A stretch of 64,000 nt of DNA, taken from contig NC_079971.1 of assembly GCF_029852145.1 (NCBI RefSeq), forward strand, positions 8,673,697 to 8,737,696, in the 5' to 3' direction. The notes beneath the pieces are model-generated. The model searched no databases and had not been told where the DNA came from. It was given only the letters and a program-made list of their open reading frames with translations. A program made the translations under genes and the position numbers. The DNA is from Microplitis mediator (Eukaryota > Arthropoda > Insecta > Hymenoptera > Braconidae). Positions 35,793 to 46,165 of this stretch are shown piece after piece. Positions within the stretch are counted from its first letter, which is position 1; each line of letters begins with the position of its first letter.

Positions 35793-35942
35793 TAAAATTA
35801 CAAATTAATAAATATATGTCATTACTCATCAGACAATTTTAACTTCAATAAATAAAACTACATTTCACCTCATCTTTACGATCTAATATTTCTAAATTAA
35901 TTTGTATTTGAATAATTAATAAGCAAAAAAATCAGGATTATC

Positions 35943-36016
35943 TGAACATCAGATTTAGCACAGTGGATAGCATCCTGGCCTAGTAACCAGAAGGATCTCA
36001 GTTTGAACCCCGGTAG
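35943..36016 (+). ncRNA. tRNA-like head of a SINE
   Basis: TTTAGCACAGTGGATAGCAT (A box) and AGTTTGAACCCC (B box), near-identical to the inverted copy at 20871-20943. Confidence 0.5.
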
Positions 36017-36440
36017 TCCCCAAATAATTTTATTCGTTATTTCCCGGTGATTCAGTGATTAGTTAATTACACTCCAATGTAATGTCGATGAAAGTCTGAT
36101 CAAACTTTTTTTTAATTATACTTAATAATTTAAATAATGATATTTTTTATCGAGCATTGGGTGAGCCTTAGATTTTTGCTCCCCGAGGTTTAGCCGAGGC
36201 TTGATTTTTTGTTTCCCAAGCCTTGGCCAAGGCATAATTTTTCGTTTCCCAAGACTCGGCCGAGGCTTGATATTTTAGTTTACCAAAGCTTGGAACATGG
36301 CTACCACCCAAGGCTTGAACCATGGCTCGCCCAATGATCAGCCAAGGCTTGACCCAAGCCTTGCGCTAAGCCGAGGAGCATTGGCTGACGACGGACCAAG
36401 GCTTGATCCAAGCTTTGGCCAATGGTTCCTTTCAACCAGG

Positions 36441-38440
36441 GATATGTTCGACATATAGCCACATATCGGCATAAATAGTCCATCGACAACGAAAAATTTT
36501 TTAACAAGTCTACCCATACAGGAAAATACAATGGGACCAGATATGGGCCACGCTTGGCGCAATGCTGTCGATCTCTGGCCCATGTTTGTAAGCCCGCTTT
36601 GGCCCAGCTTTGGTAAAAGTCTGGGATGATAACAAGGTGCCAGGCTTGGTTGTTACCATTAGCCCAGGCATCATTGCCAAGGCTGGCTCATGCGTGGTGG
36701 CCAGATCGGAGCCATGCTTGTTTGCCAGACCTAGCCCATGCTTGCTTGCCAGACTTGGCCTATGCATCGACAAAACAAATAAATTTAATTTAAAAAAAAT
36801 TTTATTATTATTATCCTAATGGAGTTTGTGATCATTAACGTTTAAACTATTTAAGTGAGGTAAATGACGTGAAAAAACTCGGTGAAAATTCTGCTGGGCT
36901 CTGGGCGCGAACTGCCGTCCTTCTGATCGCTAGGTTTGAACGGTAGCTACTGGACGAACCTACTAATGTTGAACTGAAACTTTTATATGTTGTACTTATT
37001 CATTTTACTACAACCACTTGGTTTTATGAAATATAAAGAGCTATTAAATAAATATTTTCGATTAAGAAAAAAATAATAATTTCGTATTATTTTAATTATA
37101 ATTACATAATTTTTAAAAATAAAATTTATTAAATTTAGTTGATTATTTATCAAGAACCCAGTTGAATTGTCTTGCTCTACCACCAATATTAAAAATCACA
37201 TTTTTTATAAAAATTCATGAGTTATTTCTTACTTGAATTAAGTTTTATAACTAAACCTATAAAATTACGGTTGTTGATTGCAAATAACAATGAATTAAAA
37301 AATATTTCAATTATTAGTTGTAAATAATTTTAATCGCAATATTATAATATTTATTGAATAAAACTTATTTCAATTCAAAAATAAATAATTATTAATTTAA
37401 AAAACCATAATAATGAGTTAGTTGAATAATTAATAAAAAACGTGGGTTAACCAATTCTGGCCCAAGGATGGGGAAACTATAGATATAGCCGAACTTGGAT
37501 AATCCTACCTTGGCTCAAATCTGGCTTGTCATTGAATGATCAAGGCAGGGGAACCTAGTCTTGACCTAAGCTCGGGTAATGATTGGACCCAAGAATGGGC
37601 CAATATAGACGTGCCAAAAGCTAGGTTCCCCAGTGCTGAGCCAAGGAGGGCCCCTTCATTCAACTCTGGCAGCTCCTGCATGGGGTGCAGTGGGCTGGCC
37701 CTCACAAGGTCCGTGATTCGAATACTGAACGAACGTGAGTTTTTTTTTCTCGGCCGATATGCATAATAATTTACATATAATTTGATTTTTTATATAATTA
37801 TATAAATTTTTTTTCTCCTGGCAAATCTAATCAACACAAATTACCTGGATGTAAGAAAATATTATACAATGACTTTTCATAAAAAATGGGTTGTTCAGTC
37901 TAAGCCCGTGTTAGGTTTACCAATCAACGGCCAAGGCTAGGTCATTCAGTCTTGGTCTATGTTAGGGTTACCATTCAACGGCCAAGGCTAGGTTATCCAG
38001 TCTTGACCCATGTTAGGGTTACCATCCAACGGTCGAGGTTAGGTTACGCAAACTTGGCCCAAGTTAGGGTGACTCTAGGCTTGGCCAAAGCTAGGTTATT
38101 CAGTATTGGCCCACGCCTGGGTAATCATTGGAATGGCCAAGACTAATTACCCAGTTATGGCCCGGGCATGGGACAGTATAGGTTTGCCAAGATGGGCTTC
38201 CCAATAATGTCCCAGACATGGCCCCGTCGTTCAACTCTGGGGCTTCCTGTATGGGTATACATTGCCATAAAAGAAGCATACATAGACCATGCATGTCTAT
38301 ATGCTGTGAGTTACCATGTACAGAACATATATGCTCCATAGATACTTTCTACATGCCTATATATGCGCTATACATAGACATGTATATCAGTTTTTTTACA
38401 GGTATGCATCATGAAAACTAAGAATATTAATATTATGATC
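36441..38440. repeat. AGGCTTGG-word repeats and a tRNA-like fragment, no gene
   Basis: Repeated words such as GCCAGACTTGGCC (36540-36780) and GTTAGGGTTACCATTCAACG (37915-38090, about 55-base period, three copies) are the same kind of sequence as in the 19120-21592 element. A degraded tRNA-like sequence on the minus strand lies at 36885-36965 (GCAGTTCGCGCCC as B box). Frames here do not look like proteins. Confidence 0.4.
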
Positions 38441-38444
38441 ATGA

Positions 38445-38680
38445 TATAAAAGGTAGAATTAAAACTATGTACATAATAAAAATGGTAGAATTTTCATTAT
38501 GTACATAATGAAAATGGTAGAATTAAAATTATGTACATAATGAAAATTCTAGAATTAAAATTATGTACATAATGAAAATTCTGGAATTAAAATTATGTAC
38601 ATAATAAAAATTCTAGAATTAAAATTATGTACATAATAAAAATGCTAGATTTAAAATTATGTACATAATAAAAATGTAAT
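38445..38680. repeat. Tandem array with ATTATGTACATAAT palindrome, right
   Basis: About seven units carrying the same palindrome and AATTAAAATTATGTACATAA context as 18395-18960. It lies on the inner side of the right arm of the 17947-39399 element. Confidence 0.75.
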
Positions 38681-39399
38681 AATTATATTTATATGCTATC
38701 ATAATATTTATATATCTAATTATTATTATGTAGCACAATAATTTTTATTGGCTTAGTTATTTTTATGCCATTGGAAAATTTTTAGTTGGAATTAAAATTA
38801 TGTTGGAAGATAATAAAAATTCGTCCGTGACAATAAAAATTATGTTAGTACATAATAAAAATTTTTAAATTTAAATTATGACTGTACATAAAATTATTCT
38901 CACTTAAAATTATGAACTGTGACATAAAGTTTTTTTCCTTAATTTTTTTTTATATCAACGCATAATAAAATTAAACCATTTCGTTTATGTTGGGAAAGAA
39001 ATTTTAATGTTCGAGTTATTATTATGTACTAGCATAATTTTAAATATTTCTATTGTCGAAAAGTTTGGTGAACCGAATAGATATTTAGTCTACACATAAT
39101 TATAAGACAATGTTTTTTTTTTTATGTGGGAACATAATAAAATTTATATATTATTATGTCCCGACATAATAATAAATAATTAAATTTATCTCTGAACATA
39201 ATGATAACTTATAATATTTTGTATCTCCTACTATGCATTTTGATTTAATTTTATGTCGGGACATAATAATACATAAATTTTATTATGTCCCCACATAATA
39301 AAAAATGTAATTTAAAATATTTCTTCAAATTTTAAAAATAGAATTATTTTTTATTTAGATGAAAAATTTTATGGCATTAAATAGTAAAACGGCGTGCCA

Positions 39400-40190
39400 T
39401 AGACTCACACATTATTTCAGACATTGTCTCACACGATCAGACATATTTTTACTCAGACATTCAACCACACATTCAGTCACATATTATCCAACACATTTTC
39501 CCACACATTAAGCCACAGATTTTCCCACACTTTATCTCACACATTTTCCCGCACATTCAGCCACACATTTTCCCACACATTTAGCAACACATTCAGCCAC
39601 ACATTATCCCACATATTATTCTACACATATTCCCACACATTCAGTCACATATTATCCCACACATTTTCCCACACATTATGCCACACATTTTCCCACACTT
39701 TATCTCACACATTATGCCACACATTAGCACACACATTTTCCCACACATTATTCCACACATTATCCCACACATTATTCTACACATATTCCCACACATTCAG
39801 CCATACATTATCCCACACATTTTCTTACACATTGTCCCACATACATTCAGCCACACATTGTCAAACCCATTATCCCACACATTCAACCACACTTTGTCCC
39901 ACACATTATTTTACACATATTCCCACACATTCAGCCACACATTTTTCCATACATTTACCCACACAGCGTCTTATACATTCAGCTACACACTGACTTTCAC
40001 AAAGTTTCACACCTTCAGTTTTACATTGACTTACAAATTAAACCAGCTATTGCCCCACACATGGTATCGTCCCTTTACCACATACTGTCTTACACATAAT
40101 CTCACATATTTACTTGCGCATCCACACTGTTTCACATATTATCTCATACATTCATATACACATTCTCTCACATGAACTAGCACTTACTCT
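39400..40190. repeat. 12-bp satellite array, middle copy
   Basis: Continuation of the array broken at 17946: CACACATTATCC, CACACATTCAGC and CACACATTTTCC words, becoming irregular after 39990. The long plus-strand frames at 39424-39993 and 39678-40175 (HTFSHTLSH-type repeats) are products of the 12-base period. Confidence 0.8.
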
Positions 40191-40270
40191 TTTACGAACT
40201 AATTCAAGCGAAGATCATAATTTATATTAAGATGAATTTATTTTTACAATGAATATCAATTTCATGATAA

Positions 40271-41774
40271 TTATTCTAGTTTTTTTTTTGGGTGTCGAAG
40301 TGTGTTGCACATTTGTGTGACACAAATTTGAAAATCTTTGTGGCTGATCCATCCAGTCTTTGTCTGCTGCTTCACAAAGCCTGTAACAAATCTTAGTTAA
40401 TGACAAATTGTATATTTCCATAGTGTTACTTTTAATGAGCTGATCGTTTACTTAAAACAATAGTTAATATAAGATTTTCACTTTCGCACGCTTTCAATAT
40501 TTCAGGAGGAAACGCTTCTTCAACTCCTTCACACCAGCCAGTAATACTCATTTTTATTAGTTTATTTCCAAAAATATTGTTTAGTAATAATCTTGTTAAT
40601 TTTTTATGGTTTCCTTTTATTTTAGTCATGATTTCGGAGTCTTTAGATGAAACAAACACTCCACTGTTAGGAAAAATCTCAATTTTGCTACTAATTGTAT
40701 TTACCGACTTATTAGTCAAATTAACGTCGCGTTTGTTGTTGTTATTGTCATCATGGTTATTAAAATTATTATTTGGGTTGGTAGGGTCAGTATCGTTATC
40801 TATTTTATTATTGTTGTCACTTATGTTCCTGTCAATATTGGTAGTATCATGATCGTCGATATTTTTCAAGTCAGTAATATTATTGTCAGTATTGTCACAG
40901 TCAGTATTATGGTCGTCAGTAATGTCAGTATTATGGTCGTCAGTGTTGTTAGAGTGTATAAAATTTTGTGAAATATTAATATTGTCAGTTACCCGTGTAA
41001 AAAAAATTTGTTCCAAAAAGATTCCAAAAAAGTTCTGCATGTGGAACTTTTAAACATGAGACAGATTAGAACTTCGAATGGAACTTTTTTGGAATGTTAG
41101 TAATTTTGATGGAAAATAAAAAGTTTTTATGAGTGAATTTAGAGTCAAAAAAGAACGTTCTTAGATATTTTTGGAATTTTAAATGGACATTCCAAAAAAG
41201 TTCCATAATCTCCACTTTGGTTTTTTTCGAAAACTAAAAAAGACGTTCTAAAAACAGTCAAAAATGGTTCAAAAATCGTTACTTTACAACCTAATATAGA
41301 ACTAAAGTAGATGTTCCAAAAACATTCCAAAAAAGTTCCAGAATCACCACTTTTGACTTTTTATGGACTAAAAAAGGTGTTCCAAAAACTTTCCAAAATC
41401 ACTTCTTTTACATCTTTTGTAGACCAAAGACGTTCCATAAACATACCAAAATAGTTCAAAAATCATTACTTTTTAATTTTTTATAGACCTAAAAAAAACG
41501 CCCATAAAAAATTCCAAAAAAGTTCCCAGAACGTCCTTTTTTTATTCTAAATTTGATCATAAAAACTTTCTTTTTACCATCAAAATTACTAACGTCCCAA
41601 AAAAGTTCCATTCGAAGTTCTAATCTGTCTCATGTTTAGAAGTTCCATGTGCGGAACTTTTTTGGAATCTTTTTGGAACGAATTTTTTTTACACGGGTAT
41701 TATAGTGTCAGTTTTATTGTCATCAGTGTTGTCAACATCGACATTAAGATTGTTTTTAACAATAATAATTCCAT
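40271..41774 (-). pseudogene. BEN-domain gene, 3' exons, split by an inverted-repeat element
   Basis: Minus-strand coding pieces: about 41774-41698, 40991-40482 and 40380-40271 (stop TAA at 40271). The last intron is GTGAAA...TTACAG in phase 1. The penultimate exon has a long Asn/Asp/Thr-rich acidic stretch followed by a C-terminal segment fitting a BEN domain (LTRLLLNNIFGNKLIKMSIT, then FPPEILKACE), completed by the last exon (FVKQQTKTGW). BEN domains act in DNA or protein binding in chromatin and transcription; they also occur in insect DNA-virus and bracovirus-type genes, so a host or viral origin cannot be decided here. A 706-base TA-flanked element lies inside the acidic coding stretch; the frame is the same on both sides once it and one TA are discounted. 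The 5' exons and promoter were not found. Read as interrupted, possibly dead. Confidence 0.6.
40992..41697. mobile_element. 706-bp inverted-repeat element inside the BEN-domain coding exon
   Basis: CCCGTGTAAAAAAAATTTGT on the left and its near-perfect inverse ending TTTACACGGG at 41697, flanked by TA at 40990-40991 and 41698-41699. The inverted ends exceed 100 bases (TTCCAAAAAGATTCCAAAAA, GAGACAGATTAGAACTTCG). The centre repeats TTCCAAAAAAGTTCC words. Same family as 9951-10460. Confidence 0.8.
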
Positions 41775-42534
41775 CTGTATTTACTTACAATGATTCTAGC
41801 CTTTTTGTGATGTCTAAAATACAATATTTATTCAAATTTTACGATTAATAGAGAAATTTAAATATAAGCTCAAGTTTAATCATCCACAGGATCACCCGTT
41901 TGTAGATATTGTAATCAATCAAAATAAAATAAAACAAAAACAAAAAAGAGCTTAACTTTAATCACGGAGTAGACGTAACAAATTATTGGAAAGCAAACTT
42001 AGTGCTTTGGGCTATTATTTTCCCAGGATGGATTTCGTTTTTGTATTTAACAAGACAATAATTCATTTTAGAGTATTTAATGATTTGATCCACCGAAATA
42101 ATACTGTATGATTTATATTTTTGCCATAGAACAAGAGCGAACATTTTGTAATGTTTATTTTAATATTTATTTTAAATTTTATTGTAATGATCGAATCGGT
42201 GTTTTTATTATACTTTAATAACGAGATGAAATATTTAGAACTGACAGATATGTCAGAAGATGAAAAATGAATAGAGATGTGTCAAATCTTTATAAATGTA
42301 TTTGTATTTGTCAAAAAAACAATTGACGTAATGAAAATATAGATAAAAGTTGGAATCAAAAGAGAATAAACTCAGGCGTTCTAAAAATTTGAAAAAATAA
42401 ATTTTTTGATGTAAAATAAGAATTAAGTTATGTAAAGCAAAGGGAACTGGGAATTTTAAGTGAAACATTTTTGGATAACAAATCGAGGAACTGTGTAGTG
42501 AATGTTCATCTTTCAGATATAATAAGCCGAAAGA
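41775..42534. other. Upstream of the BEN-domain fragment, no exon recognised
   Basis: AT-rich. Missing 5' exons of the BEN gene could lie here, but none has the expected composition. The minus-strand frame at 42253-42468 shows no domain. Confidence 0.3.
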
Positions 42535-45500
42535 TAATGCGTGAAAAAATGTGTGGGATAATGTGTGGCTGAATGTGTGGCTAAATCTGTGGCTAAATGT
42601 GTGGGAAAATGTCTGGGATAATGTGTAGCTGAATGTGTGGGATAATGTGTGGGGTAATGTGTGGGATAGTGTGTGGCTGAATGTGTGAGAGAATGTGTGG
42701 GGAAATGTGTGGGATAATGTGTGGCTGAATGTGTGGGAAAATGTGCGGGATAATGTGTGGGAAAATGTGTAGCTAAATGTGTGGAATAATGTCTGGAATA
42801 ATGTCTGGGATAATGTGTAGCTGAATGTGTGAGATAATGTGTGGAATAATGTGTGGGATAATGTGTAAGATAATGTGTGAGATAATGTAAGGAAAAATGT
42901 GTGGGATAATGTAAGTTCGAATGTGTGTTCGAATGTGTAGGAAATTGTGTGGGATAATGTATGTTCGAATATGTAAGAAAATGTGTGGGATAATGTGTGT
43001 TCGAATGTGTGGGAAATCGTGTGGGATAATGTTTGTCTGAATCAGTGGGAAAATGTGTAGCTAAATGTATGGGAAAATGTGTGGCTGAATGTGTGGGAAA
43101 ATGTGTAGCTAAATGTGTGGAATAATGTCTGGGATAATGTCTGGGATAATGTGTAGCTGAATGTGTGAGATAATGTAAGAAAAAATGTGTGGGATAATGT
43201 AAGTTCGAATGTGTGTTCGAATGTGTAGGAAATTGTGTGGGATAATGTATGTTCGAATATGTAAGAAAATGTGTGGGATAATGTGTGTTCGAATGTGTGG
43301 GAAATCGTGTGGGATAATGTTTGTCTGAATGTGTAGGAAATTGAGTGGGATAATGTGAGGCTAAATGTGTGGGATTATGTGTGGGATAATGTGTGGCTAA
43401 ATCAGTGGGATAATGTGTAGCTGAATGTATGGGAAAATGTGTGTTCGAATGTGTGGGAAATCGTGTGGGATAATGTTTGTCTGAATGTGTAGGAAATCGT
43501 GTGGGATAATGTTTGTCTGAATGTGTAGGAAATTGAGTGGGATAATGTGAGGCTAAATGTGTGGGATTATGTGTGGGATAATGTGTGGCTAAATCAGTGG
43601 GATAATGTGTAGCTGAATGTATGGGAAAATGTGTGTTCGAATGTGTGGGAAATCGTGTGGGATAATGTTTGTCTGAATGTGTAGGAAATTGTGTGGGATA
43701 ATGTGAGGCTAAATGTGTGGGATTATGTGTGGGATAATGTGTGGCTGAATGTGTAGCTGAATGTGTGGCTAAATGTGTGGGAAAATGTGTGACATAATGT
43801 GTGGGAAAGTGTGTGGGATAATGTGTGGCTGAATGTATGGAATAATGTGTGGGAAAATGAGTGGGAAAATGTGTGGGAAAATGTGTGAGAAAATGTGTGG
43901 GAAAATGCGTGGCTGAATGTGTCGTTTAATGTGTGGCTAAATGTGTCGGAAAATGTGTGGAATAATTTGTGGGATAATGTGTGGCTGAATGTGTGGGAAA
44001 ATGTGTGGGATAATGTGTGGGATAATGTGTAGCTAAATGTGTGGTAAAATGTGTGCGATAATGTGTGGGATAATTCGTTGCTTAAAGTGTAAGATTATGT
44101 GTGGCTGAATATGTGGGATAGTTAGTGGCTAAATGTGTGGGATTATGTGTGGCTGAATGTGTGGGATAATGTGTAGCTGAATGTATGGGATAATGTGTCT
44201 CTGAATGTGTGGGATACTGTGTGGCTCAATCTGTGGGAAAATGCGTGGGAAAATGTGTGGGAAAATGTGAGGCTAAATGTGTGGGATTATGTGTGGGATA
44301 ATGTGTGGCTGAATGTGTAGCTGAATGTGTGGCTAAATGTGTGGGAAAATGTGTGGGATAATGTATGGGATAATGTGTGGGAAAATGTGTGGGAAAATGT
44401 GTGGGAAAATGTGTGGGATAATGTGTGGGAAAATGTGTGGCTGAATGAGTCGCTAAATGTGTGGGAAAATGTGTGGCTAAATGTGTGGGAAAATGTGTGG
44501 GATATTGTGTGGCTGAATGTGTGGGAAAATGTGTGAGATAATGTATGGGATAATGTGTGGGAAAAGGTGTGGGATAATGTGTGGGAAAATGTGTGGCTGA
44601 ATGTGTCGCTAAATGTGTGGGAAAATGTGTGGGATAATGTGTGGGATTATGTGTGGGATAATGTGTGGCTGAATGTGTAGCTGAATGTGTGGGAAAATGT
44701 GTGGCTGAATGTGTCGCTAAATGTGTGGGAAAATGTGTGACATAATGTGTGGGATAGTGTGTGGGATAATGTGTGGGAAAATGTGTGGCTGAATGAGTCG
44801 CTAAATGTGTGAGAAAATGTGTGGCTAAATGTGTGGGAAAATGCGTGGCTTGATGTGTCGTTTAATGTGTGGCTAAATGTGTGGGAAAATGTGTGGAATA
44901 ATTTGTGGGATAATGTGTGGCTGAATGTGTGGCTGAATGTGTGGGAAAATGTGTGGGATAATGTGTGGGATAATGTGTGGCTAAATGTGTGGTAAAATGT
45001 ATGCGATAATGTGTGGCTAATAGTGTAAGATTATGTGTGGCTGAATGTGTTTGATAGTATGTGGCTAAATGTGTGGGATTATGTGTGGCTGAATGTGTGG
45101 GATAATGTCTAGCTGAATGTATGGGATAATGTGTCTCTGAATGTGTGGGAAACTGTGTGGCTAAATCTGTGGGATAATGTGTTGCTAAATGTGCGGGAAA
45201 ATGTGTGGGAAAATGTGCAGGAAAATGTGTGGGATAATGTGTGGCATTATGTGTGGGAAAATGTGTGGGATAATGTATGGCTGAATGTGTGGGAATATGT
45301 GTAGAATAATGTGTGGGATAATGTGTGGCTGAATGTATGGGATAATGTGTGGGATAATGTTTGGGACAATGTGTGGCTGAATGTGTCGCTTAATGTGTGG
45401 GAAAATGTTTGGGATAATGTGTGTCTGAATGTGTGGCTTAATGTGTGGGATAATTTGTGGGATAATGTGTGGCTACATGTGTGGGAAAATGTGTGGGGAA

Positions 45501-45640
45501 ATGTGTGGGATAATGCGTGGCTGAATGTATTGGATAATGTCTAGCTGAATGTATGAGATAATGTGTGGCTGAATGTGTGAGACAATGTGTGGCTGACTGT
45601 ATGAAATAATGTGTCTCTGAATGTATGCGATATTGGGTGG
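42535..45640. repeat. 12-bp satellite array, main block (3.1 kb)
   Basis: About 258 tandem 12-base words, chiefly GTGTGGGATAAT, GTGTGGGAAAAT, GTGTGGCTGAAT and GTGTGGCTAAAT, with rarer GTGTTCGAATGT-type words. Higher-order repetition is visible: a word series around 42904-43040 reappears at 43198-43330, and parts again at 43435-43520 and 43610-43700. Inverse of the arrays at 16320 and 39400. Open frames (NVWDNVWENVWLN) follow from the period. Confidence 0.9.
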
Positions 45641-46165
45641 GATTATGTGTGCTTCATTGTGCGGCAAGATGTGTTGGTCATTTGTCAGATAATATTTGTA
45701 AGATATTTCTCTGCGGGAGGAAATATTTGTCTTTTAAGAAGAGCTTCAAGCATCGAAGAGTCAATGTTCGAACGTCTTGTGAAACTGTAAATTTTATGTG
45801 TTTTTTCATGTTTTATGCGCTTAAATTATGATTTAACTGACAGTTATTTTTTTACATTGAATATATATTTAAATCTCTGTATTCTACTTTCCTATTAATT
45901 TTTTTTTTAGATTAAAATGTACTGTTTAAACGTTCGATCATAATTTTTCCGATTAACATATTTTCCTTTGGTGGATCTATTTGTTTTATCTAAAGATATG
46001 TACATCTTTGTTTTACAATGCAGAACTCTGAATAAAAATTGTCAATTATGAAATTACCTACTTCGTTATTTGAATTCACGGCTTTGGAATTTTCTAAGTT
46101 TACAACTTGCATTTGTTTCCCTAGTTATTTTTAGACGGGCAAAAGTTTCGGCATTAGTCATGGCG
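45640..46165. repeat. Right arm of the fold-back block
   Basis: Inverse of 15822-16330 over its length with scattered substitutions and small gaps. It ends at GCATTAGTCATG. The frame at 45625-45831 and the related minus-strand frame in the left arm are conserved only because the arms are copies. Confidence 0.75.

Larger units (their letters stand above)
34920..36440. repeat. SINE-bearing repeat, second copy with an insertion
   Basis: Inverted relative of 20615-21360: GGCCAATGCCTCAGCCTAGG at the left, the tRNA-like segment at 35943-36016, and GAGGCTTGATTTTTTGTTTC words at 36180-36290. A 518-base element (35275-35792) has been inserted into it. Confidence 0.5.
17947..39399. mobile_element. Third-level element, 21 kb between TGGCACGCCG ends
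   Basis: TGGCACGCCGTTTTACTATT at 17947 is matched by the inverse ending at 39399 (about 25 bases without mismatch), with TA target copies at 17945-17946 and 39400-39401. It interrupts a 12-bp satellite array cleanly. Subterminal zones on both sides (18050-18300 and 38700-39330) repeat ATTATG/CATAAT palindromic words, then come arrays of ATTATGTACATAAT. No transposase of its own was found; the interior is occupied by later insertions. Confidence 0.65.
15822..46165. mobile_element. Fold-back composite block carrying hAT-like and BEN-domain genes
   Basis: The left arm at 15822-16330 is repeated inverted at 45640-46165, roughly 520 bases at high identity (shared words include GACAATTTTTATCCAGAGT and AAGACAAATATTTCCTTCC). 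Inward of both arms run 12-bp satellite arrays. Without the later insertion at 17947-39399, the order is arm, satellite, BED/hAT transposase fragment (minus), satellite, BEN-domain gene (minus), satellite, arm, about 9 kb. The exact ends and target duplication are not clear. The genes may be passengers or part of the element. Confidence 0.5.

Noticed and set aside
37680..37740. tRNA-like GTGCAGTGG...GATTCGAATAC
   Set aside because: Box spacing is too short and no arms fold; at best a SINE remnant.
39424..40175. Long plus-strand frames encoding HTFSHTLSH or PHIIPHIF repeats
   Set aside because: They are the translation of a 12-bp satellite, which stays open in several frames on both strands; no start context, splice sites or unique sequence.
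44327..45544. Frames encoding NVWDNVWENVWLN repeats
   Set aside because: Same 12-bp satellite read on the other strand; codon pattern follows the DNA words rather than protein selection.
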